53,459 bases of DNA, taken from an uncultured Ectothiorhodospiraceae bacterium (GTDB lineage: Bacteria; Pseudomonadota; Gammaproteobacteria; UBA9214). The stretch's first letter is position 1. The number at the start of each line of letters is the position of its first letter. Under the pieces are notes generated by a model. It was given only the letters and a program-made list of their open reading frames with translations, was not told the origin of the DNA and made no database searches. The translations under genes were made by a program, and so were the position numbers. The stretch covers positions 1 to 53,459 of the forward strand of contig CAMYJZ010000007.1 of NCBI GenBank assembly GCA_947258845.1, written 5' to 3'. This document shows positions 1 to 10,316 of the stretch, in pieces.

Positions 1-1055
1 CAGAACAGCGGCTGCGACAACACCGTCAGCACGCCGTAATCGACCGTGAGCTCCAGCCCCGGGGCAACCTCGGCCATTTCATCCTGCAGCTTGGGCCCGA
101 TAAACAAGCGCGTCTTGAAACTTCCGGTCGCTCCGGCCGCGATGGTCTGGTTCGGTGAAATCAGTCCCATGACATAGCGGGCGCCACTCAGTGTCTTGGT
201 GTAATAACGGTTTTCCTCACCGGCCTCGGGGACCAGGGCGGCGAGGAAATAATGCTGGATCATCGCCGCCCAGCCGTCGCTGATCGTGCGGTCGAGATCG
301 GCCTCGGCCATGTCATCGAAATCGATCTTCTCGTATTTTTCTTCCGGGCTGTAGAGCACGCCGCCGAGGTAGGTGATGATAAACGTGGACTGGGCCGGCT
401 CCGCCATCGGGGTTCGCTGCAACTGACGGTACTGACGCCCGCGCCAGTCACTGGCCGTGGTGTTGTTGACCGTGTGTTCCACATCGATCGCGTAACTGCC
501 GCGGTGGAAGGTATAGGTCTTGGTGACCTCTACCCCGGTGGGGCTGCGCCAGTGCAACGGGACCTGCAGGGTATCGGCGCCGTCCGCCAGGCGGTAGTGC
601 GTCTGGCCGGCGCTATAGACGGCGTGGTGGGTGGGTTCCTCGCCGTCCGGGGTGCGCAAGCCGGATTGCACCACGAACAGCTTCGGCAGCGTGCCATTCA
701 ACAGGCGGAAGGGCGCCGAATCGTCCGCGGTCGTCTCCGGGTAGGCCAGCAGGTCGACGCTGCGCACATCACCGCCGGTGGTATCGAGCGCGATACGCAG
801 GACATCGGTCTCGACCCGCAGTTGCTGCCCGCTGCTCAGCACCAGTTCCTCCGGCGGCAGGGTCTGCGCCGGCTGCGTATCGCCGGCGGCAACCGGCAGG
901 TCATCGGCGGGTGGTGCGGATGCCGTTGCGGATTCAGTCGTTGCAGTCGGGCTTTCGGCAAGCGGCTTCTGGCCGTAGTCCTCCATCCAGGCCTGCCACA
1001 GCAGCAGCACCACAAAGGAAAGCGCTACGAACAGGAACAAGCGCTGGTTATCCAT
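1..1055 (-). CDS. yidC: Membrane protein insertase YidC (5'-complete, C-terminus cut by window edge)
   Basis: The reading frame starts at ATG 1053-1055 (minus) and stays open to base 1, so about 351 residues are visible and the stop lies outside the window. It starts MDNQRLFLFVALSFVVLLLW, the N-terminal membrane anchor of gram-negative YidC. A Pro/Ala/Thr-rich linker follows (about residues 30-60), then the large periplasmic beta domain (for example TKTYTFHRGSYAIDVEH and MAEADLDRTISDGWAAMIQH). The C-terminal insertase core of five membrane segments is missing. YidC inserts and folds inner-membrane proteins, with or without SecYEG. The yidD stop overlaps its start by 8 bp, as in the classic rpmH-rnpA-yidD-yidC cluster. 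Confidence 0.97.
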   Translation of the reverse strand, partial: MDNQRLFLFVALSFVVLLLWQAWMEDYGQKPLAESPTATTESATASAPPADDLPVAAGDTQPAQTLPPEELVLSSGQQLRVETDVLRIALDTTGGDVRSVDLLAYPETTADDSAPFRLLNGTLPKLFVVQSGLRTPDGEEPTHHAVYSAGQTHYRLADGADTLQVPLHWRSPTGVEVTKTYTFHRGSYAIDVEHTVNNTTASDWRGRQYRQLQRTPMAEPAQSTFIITYLGGVLYSPEEKYEKIDFDDMAEADLDRTISDGWAAMIQHYFLAALVPEAGEENRYYTKTLSGARYVMGLISPNQTIAAGATGSFKTRLFIGPKLQDEMAEVAPGLELTVDYGVLTVLSQPLF

Positions 1056-1284
1056 GGCTGTGACTCACGTCCTTGTCGGGCACCGGGTCGATGCCGCCTT
1101 CGTGCCACGGGTGGCAGCGTGACAGGCGGCGCACGGACAGGGCGCTGCCGCGCAACACGCCGAAGCGTTCAATAGCGGTTATGGCATAGCAGGAGCAGGT
1201 GGGGTGAAAACGGCAATGCCCGCCAACCCAGGGACTGAGCAGCAGGCGATAGGCCTTGATGAGCTGTATTACGAGCCAGCGCAT
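1048..1284 (-). CDS. yidD: YidD, membrane protein insertion efficiency factor
   Basis: This is a 78-residue basic protein with an amphipathic N-terminus and the family's cysteine pattern in GGHCRFHPTCSCYA, followed by a HPWHEGG segment typical of YidD. It is a small inner-membrane-associated protein thought to assist YidC-dependent insertion. It overlaps rnpA by 16 bp upstream and yidC by 8 bp downstream, so the four genes are almost certainly co-transcribed and translationally coupled. The short C-terminal tail (DKDVSHSHG) is variable in the family. Confidence 0.95.
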   Translation of the reverse strand: MRWLVIQLIKAYRLLLSPWVGGHCRFHPTCSCYAITAIERFGVLRGSALSVRRLSRCHPWHEGGIDPVPDKDVSHSHG

Positions 1285-1625
1285 TTCTTGATCAATCGTG
1301 TCCAGATATTTTCCAGTGCCTGTGCCAGGGCCATATTGTCCTGCTGGTCGATGCCGAATCGGCCGATGACGACAATGTCCAGCCCGCCCAGCCGTGCCTG
1401 TGTATTGCGGAAGCTTTCCCGTACCTGGCGCTTGATCCGGTTGCGTGCCACGGCCCGGCGCGCCGCCTTGCGGGAGACTACCAGGCCGAGTCGCGGGTAC
1501 TCCCGATCATTGGGGATGGCCAATGCCGTAAACCAGCGGTCGCTTGCCTTGCAGCGACAACCATCAAAAACCCGTTTGAATTCGGCGGGCTCTGTCAGAC
1601 GCGCCTGCCGTGGGAAACGCGTCAC
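1269..1625 (-). CDS. rnpA: Ribonuclease P protein component
   Basis: This 118-residue protein is the basic protein subunit of RNase P, which helps the catalytic RNA bind pre-tRNA and mature tRNA 5' ends. The diagnostic RNR signature is seen in AVARNRIKRQVRESFR at about residues 59-74, and the conserved PRLGLVVSRKA segment lies just before it. Length is normal (E. coli 119). It begins 21 bp downstream of the rpmH stop and overlaps yidD. The catalytic RNA gene (rnpB) is not in this window. Confidence 0.97.
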   Translation of the reverse strand: MTRFPRQARLTEPAEFKRVFDGCRCKASDRWFTALAIPNDREYPRLGLVVSRKAARRAVARNRIKRQVRESFRNTQARLGGLDIVVIGRFGIDQQDNMALAQALENIWTRLIKKCAGS

Positions 1626-1646
1626 GCCAGGACGCAGGATGCCGTT

Positions 1647-1781
1647 TCAGACAGACAGCCGGGCACGGCCCTTGGCGCGCCGTGCCTTGATGACGGCCCG
1701 GCCGCTCTTGGTGCTCATGCGGGCACGGAAACCGTGAGTCCGCTTGCGCTTCAGGTTGCTGGGTTGAAATGTTCTTTTCAT
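1647..1781 (-). CDS. rpmH: 50S ribosomal protein L34
   Basis: This is a 44-residue, very basic protein starting [20 protein letters not shown], essentially the universal L34 sequence. The frame is open further upstream, but the L34 family always starts at this Met, so ATG 1779-1781 is used. It is a late-assembling protein of the large ribosomal subunit. It heads the rpmH-rnpA-yidD-yidC transcript, divergent from dnaA. Confidence 0.98.
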   Translation of the reverse strand: MKRTFQPSNLKRKRTHGFRARMSTKSGRAVIKARRAKGRARLSV

Positions 1782-1847
1782 GGCACACCAAATTCCAAAA
1801 ATAACAACGAAATAGTCCACGCCCCGGCGGACGTGAAAAGGCCGCAA

Positions 1848-1877
1848 AGGGTACTGTTTTAGCCTCAGTACTGTCAA
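1848..1877 (-). promoter_or_regulatory. Candidate sigma-70 promoter for rpmH operon
   Basis: On the minus strand there is a perfect -35 hexamer TTGACA (bases 1872-1877). After 18 bp follows TACCCT (1848-1853), a weak -10 match. It lies about 65 bp upstream of the rpmH start, where an rpmH promoter is expected. The -35 is convincing; the -10 is not. Confidence 0.35.
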
Positions 1878-1908
1878 CCGGAAAAGTCACCCGGCCGCCG
1901 TCCCGGCA

Positions 1909-1917
1909 TGTGGATAA
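1909..1917 (-). promoter_or_regulatory. Single consensus DnaA box upstream of dnaA
   Basis: TGTGGATAA on the plus strand is the reverse complement of the consensus DnaA box TTATCCACA. It is the only good box in the 207-bp rpmH-dnaA gap and lies 72 bp before the dnaA start, where DnaA autoregulation is commonly seen. The clustered boxes between dnaA and dnaN are the better oriC candidate. Confidence 0.6.
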
Positions 1918-1988
1918 CTTTCAGCGACAGGTATAGACTGCTCCCCCTTGGTATCGCTTTTCAACAAAAACAGAGGGAGATTTGACTG

Positions 1989-3338
1989 GTGGAGGCGTCG
2001 CTCTGGCAAAAATGTCTGGTACGTCTGGAAAACGAACTGCCGGAGCAACAATTCAACACCTGGATACGCCCCCTGCACGCCGTCGAGACGCCCGACAGCC
2101 TGCGCCTGCTGGCGCCCAACCAGTTCGTGCTCGACTGGGTCAGGAAACACCACTTCGATACCATCTCCCGCACCCTGCATGACATCGGTCCGGACACCAC
2201 CACCAGGGTCCAGCTCGATATCGGCAGCAGCAACCGGGTGGCAGACCCCTTGCCGGCAACGGTCGCAACCATTGCCCCCCGCACCCAGGCGGCAGACGCG
2301 ACGGCACCGGTGCAGTACAAGAGCAACCTGAACCCTGATTTCACCTTCGATTCCTTCGTCGGCGGCAAGTCCAACCAGCTGGCGCGTGCGGCCTCCATGC
2401 AGGTCGGGGAAAATCCGGGCGGGGCCTACAACCCGCTGTTCATCTACGGCGGTGTCGGTCTCGGCAAGACCCACCTGATGCACGCCGTGGGCAACCTGAT
2501 TCTGGAGCGCAACCCCACGGCACGCGTGATCTACCTGCACTCGGAACGCTTTGTCGCCGATATGGTCAAGGCGCTGCAGCATAATGTCATCAACGAGTTC
2601 AAGCGCTTCTACCGGACCGTGGATGCCCTGCTGATCGACGATATCCAGTTCTTTGCCGGAAAGGAACGCTCACAGGAAGAATTCTTCCATACATTCAATG
2701 CCTTGCTTGAAGGCCAGCAACAGGTGATCCTGACCTGTGACCGCTACCCCAAGGAGGTCCAGGGCCTGGAAGAGCGCCTCAAGTCGCGCTTCGGCTGGGG
2801 CCTGACCGCCGCGATCGAACCGGCGGAACTGGAAACCCGCGTGGCCATCCTCATGAACAAGGCCACCCAGAACAATATCGAGCTGCCGGACGACGTGGCG
2901 TTTTTCATCGCCAAGCGCATCCAGTCCAACATCCGTGAACTGGAAGGTGCCCTGCGGCGGGTCATGGCCAGTGCCCGGTTTACCGGTCGTCCCATCACAC
3001 TGGAATTCACCAAGGAGGCCCTGCGGGACCTGCTGGCCCTGCAGGACAAGCTGGTGACCATCGACAACATCCAGAAAGTCGTGGCGGAATATTACAAGAT
3101 CCGCGTGGCCGACCTGCTGTCACCACGCCGCAGCCGCACCATTACCCGGCCGCGCCAGGTAGCCATGGCGCTGGCGAAGGAACTGACAACGCACAGTCTT
3201 CCCGAAATCGGTGATGCCTTCGGTGGCCGTGACCACACCACTGTGCTGCATGCCTGTCGCAAGGTCGTTGAACTCAAGGAAGGCGATGCCCGCATTAACG
3301 AGGACTATAGCAACCTGTTGAGAACCCTGACGACATAG
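1989..3338 (+). CDS. dnaA: Chromosomal replication initiator DnaA
   Basis: This 449-residue AAA+ initiator binds DnaA boxes and opens oriC. The start is GTG at 1989, which aligns with E. coli DnaA Met1 ([15 protein letters not shown]) and has a GAGGGAGA ribosome site 8 bp upstream. Domain I covers about residues 1-90 and is followed by a short linker. The AAA+ domain has Walker [10 protein letters not shown] (about 154-162) and Walker [10 protein letters not shown]. The C-terminal domain IV carries the DNA-binding signature [14 protein letters not shown]. It is slightly shorter than E. coli DnaA (467), with the difference in the linker. It leads dnaA-dnaN-recF-gyrB. Confidence 0.99.
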   Translation: MEASLWQKCLVRLENELPEQQFNTWIRPLHAVETPDSLRLLAPNQFVLDWVRKHHFDTISRTLHDIGPDTTTRVQLDIGSSNRVADPLPATVATIAPRTQAADATAPVQYKSNLNPDFTFDSFVGGKSNQLARAASMQVGENPGGAYNPLFIYGGVGLGKTHLMHAVGNLILERNPTARVIYLHSERFVADMVKALQHNVINEFKRFYRTVDALLIDDIQFFAGKERSQEEFFHTFNALLEGQQQVILTCDRYPKEVQGLEERLKSRFGWGLTAAIEPAELETRVAILMNKATQNNIELPDDVAFFIAKRIQSNIRELEGALRRVMASARFTGRPITLEFTKEALRDLLALQDKLVTIDNIQKVVAEYYKIRVADLLSPRRSRTITRPRQVAMALAKELTTHSLPEIGDAFGGRDHTTVLHACRKVVELKEGDARINEDYSNLLRTLTT

Positions 3339-3537
3339 TGTGGGTAAGGTGTGGATAACAATTCGCGCTATATTTGTCCCCTGTTATCCACAGCTTGCCC
3401 ACCGTTAATCACAGGCTTTTGATGATAGATGTACTCTTTACAACTGACTGTAGATAAACTGTTTATACTGCTTACCCACAGGATTCGCTGTGCTTAATTA
3501 AATTAACAAATATCTTTAAAATATCTAAATATATATT
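3339..3537. other. oriC: Probable chromosomal replication origin oriC (dnaA-dnaN intergenic)
   Basis: The 199-bp gap holds two consensus DnaA boxes, TGTGGATAA at 3350-3358 and TTATCCACA at 3384-3392. Three one-mismatch boxes are also present: TGTGGGTAA at 3339-3347, TGTAGATAA at 3449-3457 and TTACCCACA at 3472-3480. Weaker matches occur near 3405. The boxes are followed directly by about 50 bp of almost pure A/T (about 3487-3537) containing AAATATCTAAATATATATTA, the expected DNA-unwinding element. Boxes plus an adjacent AT-rich tract beside dnaA are the standard layout of a bacterial origin. The same tract sits immediately before the dnaN start, which has no visible Shine-Dalgarno. Confidence 0.85.
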
Positions 3538-4638
3538 ATGAAATTTACCATTCAGCGTGAAACTCTGCTCAAACCCCTGCAACAGGTTGTCGGTGTTGTT
3601 GAACGCCGTCAGACCCTTCCTATACTGGGCAATGTGCTGCTCAATACCACCAGGAAAAGTCTCAAGCTGACGGCCACGGATCTCGAAGTCGAGTTGCAGG
3701 CACAGGCCAAGGTCGCGATCACGGAGACCGGTGACATTACCCTTCCGGCGCGTAAACTGCTGGATATCTGCCGCACCTTGCCTGAAGCGGCGGACATCGA
3801 TATCTCCATCAAGAACGAGCGTGCACAAATTCGTTCCGGCAAGAGCCGTTTTACCCTGGCGACCATGCCGGCCAGTGAATTTCCGGTGGTCGACAAGATC
3901 AAAAGCGCGCGCAAGCTGGCGGTTGCGCAAAACGACCTGCGGGCGTTGATCGACCGTACCGCCTTTTCCATGGCACAGCAGGATGTGCGCTACTACCTGA
4001 ACGGTCTGATGCTGGAGGCGGCCAGCGGAGTCTTGCGCGGTGTCGCCACCGACGGTCATCGGCTGGCCTTGTGCGAGTTTGTCCTGGATACGGGTGATAC
4101 CACCGAGCAACAGGTCATCGTACCGCGCAAGGGGGTGCAGGAGCTGCACCGCTTGCTGGAGGAGGACGATGCCGAGGTACAGGTCGAGATCGGCAGCAAT
4201 CATATCCGCATCACCACCGCCGCTCTGCGTTTCACCTCCAAGTTGATCGACGGGCGTTTCCCTGACTATCACCGCGTCATTCCCAAGGGGGCCGACAAGA
4301 GCCTGGTGATTAACCGCGAGCAGCTGCGCCAGGCGCTGACCCGGACATCGATTCTGTCCAATGAAAAATACCGCGGTATTCGCCTGGATATTTCAAAAAA
4401 TAACCTTAAAATTCAAGCACATAATCCAGAACAGGAAGAGGCGGTAGAGGAAATCGAGGTTGACTTCGGGCATGAGCCCCTGCTGATCGGTTTTAACGTG
4501 ACCTATCTCCTGGACGTGCTGAGTGCCATTCAAAGCCCGGAGGTGGAGGTATTGCTGAGTGATTCGAACAGCAGTGCGCTGATCCACGCCCCGGGAGTGA
4601 ATGATTGCCGCTATGTGGTTATGCCGATGCGCCTGTAA
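3538..4638 (+). CDS. dnaN: DNA polymerase III beta sliding clamp
   Basis: This 366-residue protein, the same length as in E. coli, starts MKFTIQRETLLKPLQQVVGV. It consists of three repeated clamp domains; the C-terminus ends in the conserved YVVMPMRL that contributes to the client-binding pocket. It forms the ring dimer that tethers polymerase III to DNA. The start codon follows directly on the AT-rich tract of oriC and shows no Shine-Dalgarno. recF follows after 45 bp. Confidence 0.98.
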   Translation: MKFTIQRETLLKPLQQVVGVVERRQTLPILGNVLLNTTRKSLKLTATDLEVELQAQAKVAITETGDITLPARKLLDICRTLPEAADIDISIKNERAQIRSGKSRFTLATMPASEFPVVDKIKSARKLAVAQNDLRALIDRTAFSMAQQDVRYYLNGLMLEAASGVLRGVATDGHRLALCEFVLDTGDTTEQQVIVPRKGVQELHRLLEEDDAEVQVEIGSNHIRITTAALRFTSKLIDGRFPDYHRVIPKGADKSLVINREQLRQALTRTSILSNEKYRGIRLDISKNNLKIQAHNPEQEEAVEEIEVDFGHEPLLIGFNVTYLLDVLSAIQSPEVEVLLSDSNSSALIHAPGVNDCRYVVMPMRL

Positions 4639-4683
4639 CGGTGGCCAGGCACCGAACGGTCACTGCTACCGCTGCTTGATTCA

Positions 4684-5778
4684 TTGCCGACTCTAACCAC
4701 GGGACTGCAGCGACTCGATATCGGACAGTTCCGAAATATCGAAACCGCAAGACTGGTCTTCTCCCCCGGTCTGAACCTGATCACCGGTCCCAATGCAGCG
4801 GGCAAGACCAGTCTGCTGGAGGCCGTGTACTGTCTCGGGCGGGTCCGCTCCTTTCGAACAGCACATCCCGATCAGCTCATCCGCCATGGGCAGTCGGCCT
4901 TTCGCGTGGTCGGACATGTCGGTCTGGCGGATGGTCGGGTCATCCCCGTCGGGATACAGCGTCGGCCCGGGGCCTATGATATTCACCTGGAAGGCCGCCC
5001 CCTGCGACGGCTTTCCGATCTTGCCGGCCGTTTTCCGGTTCATCTCATGACCGGGGATACTGCCAACATCCTGAACGGGGGTCCGCGCTACCGACGACAG
5101 TCGCTTGACTGGGCGTTGTTTCACGTGGAACACACTTACCGGGATGCCTGGCAACGCTACGCCCGTGCCTTGCGCCAGCGCAATGCGGCCCTGAGAGATC
5201 ATGCGCCGGTGGCACTGGTTACGGTATGGGACAGTGAACTGGTGGATGCGGCCACCTTGCTGGATTGCTTGCGGCGTGACTACCTCGAGGACCTCTCCGG
5301 ACATGTGGCCAGGGAGCTGGCCGCCCTGCTTCCCGGCAAGACATTCCTTATCCGTTACCAGCCGGGCTGGGCGAAAGGCCTGACCCTGGCAGAGGCCCTG
5401 GAAAAATCGCTGGAGAGGGACCGGGTACGGGGTTACACCCAGGCCGGGCCCCATCGCGCGGACTTTGCCATGTTGCTGGATGACCGGCCAGCGCAGGCCG
5501 ATTATTCACGGGGACAGCAGAAGACCTTGCTGGTCGGGTTTTTGCTGGGTCAGGCAAAACTGCAGCATGCACTGGAGGGGCCGAGGGGGGTCTTTTTGCT
5601 GGACGACCTGGCCAGTGAACTGGATACCGAACATCAGGGGCGGGTACTTTCAGGGCTGGCTGAATTGGAGACCCAGGTCTTCGTGACCGCTATCGACTCC
5701 CGGGCGCTGGATCTTGCCACGTGGCCGGCTCATAAAAGGTTTCACGTGGAACATGGCGACATACGGGAAGTGGTATAA
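4684..5778 (+). CDS. recF: DNA repair and recombination protein RecF
   Basis: This 364-residue SMC-like ATPase loads RecA at gapped DNA. Walker A is GPNAAGKTS (about residues 35-43), the ABC signature is in YSRGQQKTLLVG, and Walker B is VFLLDDLASELD. A TTG codon at 4684 is the start given; it lacks a clear ribosome site, and a start 30-40 bp further in near LQRLDIGQFRNIE would fit the family N-terminus equally well. The gene contains two parS-like sites within its coding sequence. It lies between dnaN and gyrB, as in most gammaproteobacteria. Confidence 0.96.
   Translation: MPTLTTGLQRLDIGQFRNIETARLVFSPGLNLITGPNAAGKTSLLEAVYCLGRVRSFRTAHPDQLIRHGQSAFRVVGHVGLADGRVIPVGIQRRPGAYDIHLEGRPLRRLSDLAGRFPVHLMTGDTANILNGGPRYRRQSLDWALFHVEHTYRDAWQRYARALRQRNAALRDHAPVALVTVWDSELVDAATLLDCLRRDYLEDLSGHVARELAALLPGKTFLIRYQPGWAKGLTLAEALEKSLERDRVRGYTQAGPHRADFAMLLDDRPAQADYSRGQQKTLLVGFLLGQAKLQHALEGPRGVFLLDDLASELDTEHQGRVLSGLAELETQVFVTAIDSRALDLATWPAHKRFHVEHGDIREVV
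5117..5132. promoter_or_regulatory. parS: parS-like ParB-binding site 1 (within recF)
   Basis: The sequence TGTTTCACGTGGAACA is a near-perfect 16-bp palindrome. It mixes the Bacillus-type half-site (TGTTTCACGTG) with the Pseudomonas-type half-site (CACGTGGAACA). ParB-type parS sites cluster within a few kb of oriC; this one is about 1.6 kb away. The parAB genes themselves usually lie beyond yidC, outside this window. Confidence 0.75.
5738..5753. promoter_or_regulatory. parS: parS-like ParB-binding site 2 (end of recF)
   Basis: GGTTTCACGTGGAACA differs from site 1 at one base and lies 621 bp downstream in the same orientation, near the recF stop. Recurrence of the same rare 15-base string within 650 bp near oriC strongly favours a functional parS pair over chance. 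Confidence 0.75.
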
Positions 5779-8229
<2,451 letters not shown>

Positions 8230-8617
8230 GCGTGCCCCTGGTGGCCGTGCTGCCTGCCTGAGGGCAGCTGTCGCCTCCACAATATTTCCTGAACGGCCGT
8301 CGTTCTGTCTACCCGATGGATTATCCCGCTGTGAAGCCTGTATGGGCCTGTAATGGCCCGTTTGGTGTCATGGTTGACCTTCAGAAAAAGATAAAATTAC
8401 TTTAAAATCAATCATTATATATTTGAGTATGCACTAATATTAGTGTATGCATTATAAATAAACGATTTTGACGAATCTGATCCCGTTATGGCAAGCCGGG
8501 CATAACCGGCCTGTCTGTATGAGTTGGCTGGAATTTATGGCAAACCCTTATTTTAGATGTTGCAATGATTTTTCCGGGGCTCAGGCACACGTGATACGGG
8601 GAAAGCCCGGACCTGGA
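8230..8617. other. 388-bp gap between convergent gyrB and plsC, with a 14-bp perfect palindrome
   Basis: No credible gene is seen here. The first part has modest hairpins (GCTGCC/GGCAGC at 8249-8268; GGGCC/GGCCC at 8344-8359), of which only the second precedes a short T-run. A strongly AT-rich stretch (about 8385-8470) follows and contains the perfect palindrome CACTAATATTAGTG at 8432-8445. A third hairpin, GCCGG/CCGGC, lies at 8495-8510. The AT-rich stretch looks like a promoter or operator, yet both flanking genes end here, so a small RNA or a lost gene is possible. Confidence 0.5.
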
Positions 8618-9376
8618 TCAGTCCTTCAGGGTGGTGATCCCGGCCATGCTCGATTCTATCCAGTCGGAGGTCTCTTTCAGGATTTCCTGGGCGGATTTGC
8701 CGACGGGATCGATCGGCGGCCCGATACGCACCTGGACGGTGCCGGGGTATTTTAGAAAGCTGCGCCGCGGCCAGTACTCGCCGGCATTGTGGGCGACGGG
8801 GACGATCGGGTAGCCCGTTTGTTCGGCCAGTACCGCTCCGCCGATCTTGTAGCGTCCCCGTTTCCCGGGCGCCACCCGGGTCCCCTCGGGGAACAGGATG
8901 ACCCACAGGCCCTCTGTGAGGCGTTCCCTGCCTTGCCTGACCAGTTGTTCAACGGCGGCGCGGCCACTGCCGCGGTTGAGCGCAATCGGCTTCATCAGTG
9001 CCAGGGCCCAGCCGAAGAACGGAATCCACAGCAGCTCGCGTTTGGCGACCCAGATCTGGGACGGGAGTATGACTTGCAGGGCAAAGGTCTCCCAGGTGGA
9101 CTGGTGCTTGGAGAACACGATACAGGCTTCGGAAGGAATATGATCGAGGCCCTGGATTTGGTAATCCAGCCTGCAGGTAATGCGCAGCCACCAGAGAATG
9201 AAACGCACGTAGCCATTGACGAACGCCTGTCGGCTGGCTAACGAAAACGGAAACATCAAAACCACCAGGATAGCGGCGACCAGGGTGGTACTGGCGAACA
9301 CCAGCCAGAAGGCCGCGGCGCGCAGGTAGAGCACAAACCGGGGGGGATCGTGAGGCTGCGGTGTGACGGCAGTCAT
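8618..9376 (-). CDS. plsC: 1-acyl-sn-glycerol-3-phosphate acyltransferase (PlsC family)
   Basis: This 252-residue inner-membrane acyltransferase has an N-terminal hydrophobic segment at about residues 20-45. Motif I is KHQSTWET, a variant of the usual NHxSxxD in which Glu replaces the last Asp, as in the related Pseudomonas origin-region protein. Motif III is FPEGTR, and motif IV is near GYPIVPVAHN. It acylates lysophosphatidic acid to phosphatidic acid in phospholipid synthesis. It follows gmhB after 4 bp, so the two are co-transcribed, and lies convergent to gyrB. Confidence 0.93.
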   Translation of the reverse strand: MTAVTPQPHDPPRFVLYLRAAAFWLVFASTTLVAAILVVLMFPFSLASRQAFVNGYVRFILWWLRITCRLDYQIQGLDHIPSEACIVFSKHQSTWETFALQVILPSQIWVAKRELLWIPFFGWALALMKPIALNRGSGRAAVEQLVRQGRERLTEGLWVILFPEGTRVAPGKRGRYKIGGAVLAEQTGYPIVPVAHNAGEYWPRRSFLKYPGTVQVRIGPPIDPVGKSAQEILKETSDWIESSMAGITTLKD

Positions 9377-9380
9377 GGGC

Positions 9381-9929
9381 CTATGAACCGGCGTCGGGGG
9401 TCAACAGGGCGTCGACCGCGCTGGTCAGGTCTCTGAAAACGGAGACATCCGAACCCAGATCGGGGTGGTTGAGAGTTTCGGTACCCTTGCCGGTCTTGAC
9501 CAGGATCGGATGTGCGCCCACGGCCCGGGCCGCCTGCAGGTCATCCAGTGAGTGGCCGATGACAGGCACACTTTTCAGGTCGACACGCAGTCGGCGGGCG
9601 ATATCCAGGTAAAGTCCGGGTTTGGGCTTGCGGCACTCACAATCCTCGTCTGCGGCGTGCGGGCAGAAGAACACCGCGTCGATGAGGCCACCGACCTCGG
9701 CCACCGACCGGTGCATCCTGTCATGTATCAAGGACAATGCATCGAGATCGAGGCGCTGGCGGGCAATTCCGGACTGGTTGGTGGCCACGACGACGCGCCA
9801 GCCGGCGCGGTGCAGGCGGGCAATGGCCGCCAGACTGCCGGGAATGGGTTTCCATTCGGCAGGGGAGGTGACGGTATCGTCCACATCCTCGTTTATGACG
9901 CCGTCGCGTTCCATAATTACCAGTTTCAT
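9381..9929 (-). CDS. gmhB: GmhB-type heptose-bisphosphate phosphatase with altered active site
   Basis: This 182-residue protein is clearly GmhB by sequence and synteny. GmhB is a HAD-superfamily phosphatase that removes the 7-phosphate of heptose bisphosphate for LPS core synthesis. The zinc ligands are intact (CPH...CEC: C89, H91, C97, C99), as are RKPKPG and the motif II ATNQSGIAR. Two usual catalytic acids are replaced. The nucleophile of the family DRDGVIN motif is Glu7 (MERDGVIN). The first Asp of motif IV GDSxxD is His126 (GHSLDD). Asp9 and Asp130 remain. Either substitution alone would be expected to cripple a HAD phosphatase, so the enzyme may be inactive or repurposed. The reading frame itself is intact. 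Confidence 0.88.
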   Translation of the reverse strand: MKLVIMERDGVINEDVDDTVTSPAEWKPIPGSLAAIARLHRAGWRVVVATNQSGIARQRLDLDALSLIHDRMHRSVAEVGGLIDAVFFCPHAADEDCECRKPKPGLYLDIARRLRVDLKSVPVIGHSLDDLQAARAVGAHPILVKTGKGTETLNHPDLGSDVSVFRDLTSAVDALLTPDAGS

Positions 9930-9939
9930 TAATGCGGCC

Positions 9940-10275
9940 TCAGCTATCCCGGAATTCAGACACGCGGATGCGGCCGTTGATCATGCGTGAATCCCGTTGC
10001 ATCACCTTGTCCATCTTGACCCAGAAGGCATGCCTGAGATCGAAGTCCGCCGCGATGGCGGTGCCGATCAGCAGGATGAACAGGTCGGCGCATTCCTCGG
10101 CAAGCTCGTGCGTCTGCTTGCCCTTGGTGACGCAGGCCGAGATTTCGCCCAGTTCCTCCGTCATCAGCGCGACCCGGTAGGCGAGTTCCTCCCCGCCGGT
10201 GTTGCTGAAGTCATGCTTGTCATGAAAGGCCTGCACGGCGGCCAGCATGTCGGTGTAGGAATCCTTGTTGCTCAT
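9940..10275 (-). CDS. MazG-like nucleotide pyrophosphohydrolase
   Basis: This 111-residue all-alpha protein has the MazG/dUTPase-superfamily metal motif. EELGEI at about residues 41-46 and EECADLFIL at about 60-68 supply the EExxE...ExxD acidic ligands. Such proteins hydrolyse nucleoside triphosphates to monophosphates plus PPi, often for house-cleaning of odd nucleotides; the substrate here is unknown. It lies 10 bp upstream of gmhB on the same strand and sits where glyS directly precedes gmhB in Pseudomonas, so it appears inserted together with the repeat element on its 5' side. Confidence 0.85.
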   Translation of the reverse strand: MSNKDSYTDMLAAVQAFHDKHDFSNTGGEELAYRVALMTEELGEISACVTKGKQTHELAEECADLFILLIGTAIAADFDLRHAFWVKMDKVMQRDSRMINGRIRVSEFRDS

Positions 10276-10316
10276 AACTGTATCCGGCTGTTTGATAAAT
10301 TCAAGGTTAACAATCT

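Noticed and set aside
252-1175. Long plus-strand open frame opposite yidC
   Set aside because: Composition is typical of the antisense of a GC-rich gene (Arg/Gly/His-rich, no motif). YidC on the minus strand is certain.
1782-1988. rpmH-dnaA gap as the replication origin
   Set aside because: Only one DnaA box and no AT-rich tract; the dnaA-dnaN gap is far richer.
3464-3469. TATACT as a -10 box for a dnaN promoter
   Set aside because: The nearest -35-like TTTACA is 21 bp upstream, too far for sigma-70; it lies among DnaA boxes and may be chance.
8430-8447. NtrC site downstream of gyrB
   Set aside because: Half-sites TGCAC and GTG are 8 bp apart, not 7, the right half is GTGTA, and no sigma-54 promoter or gene follows.
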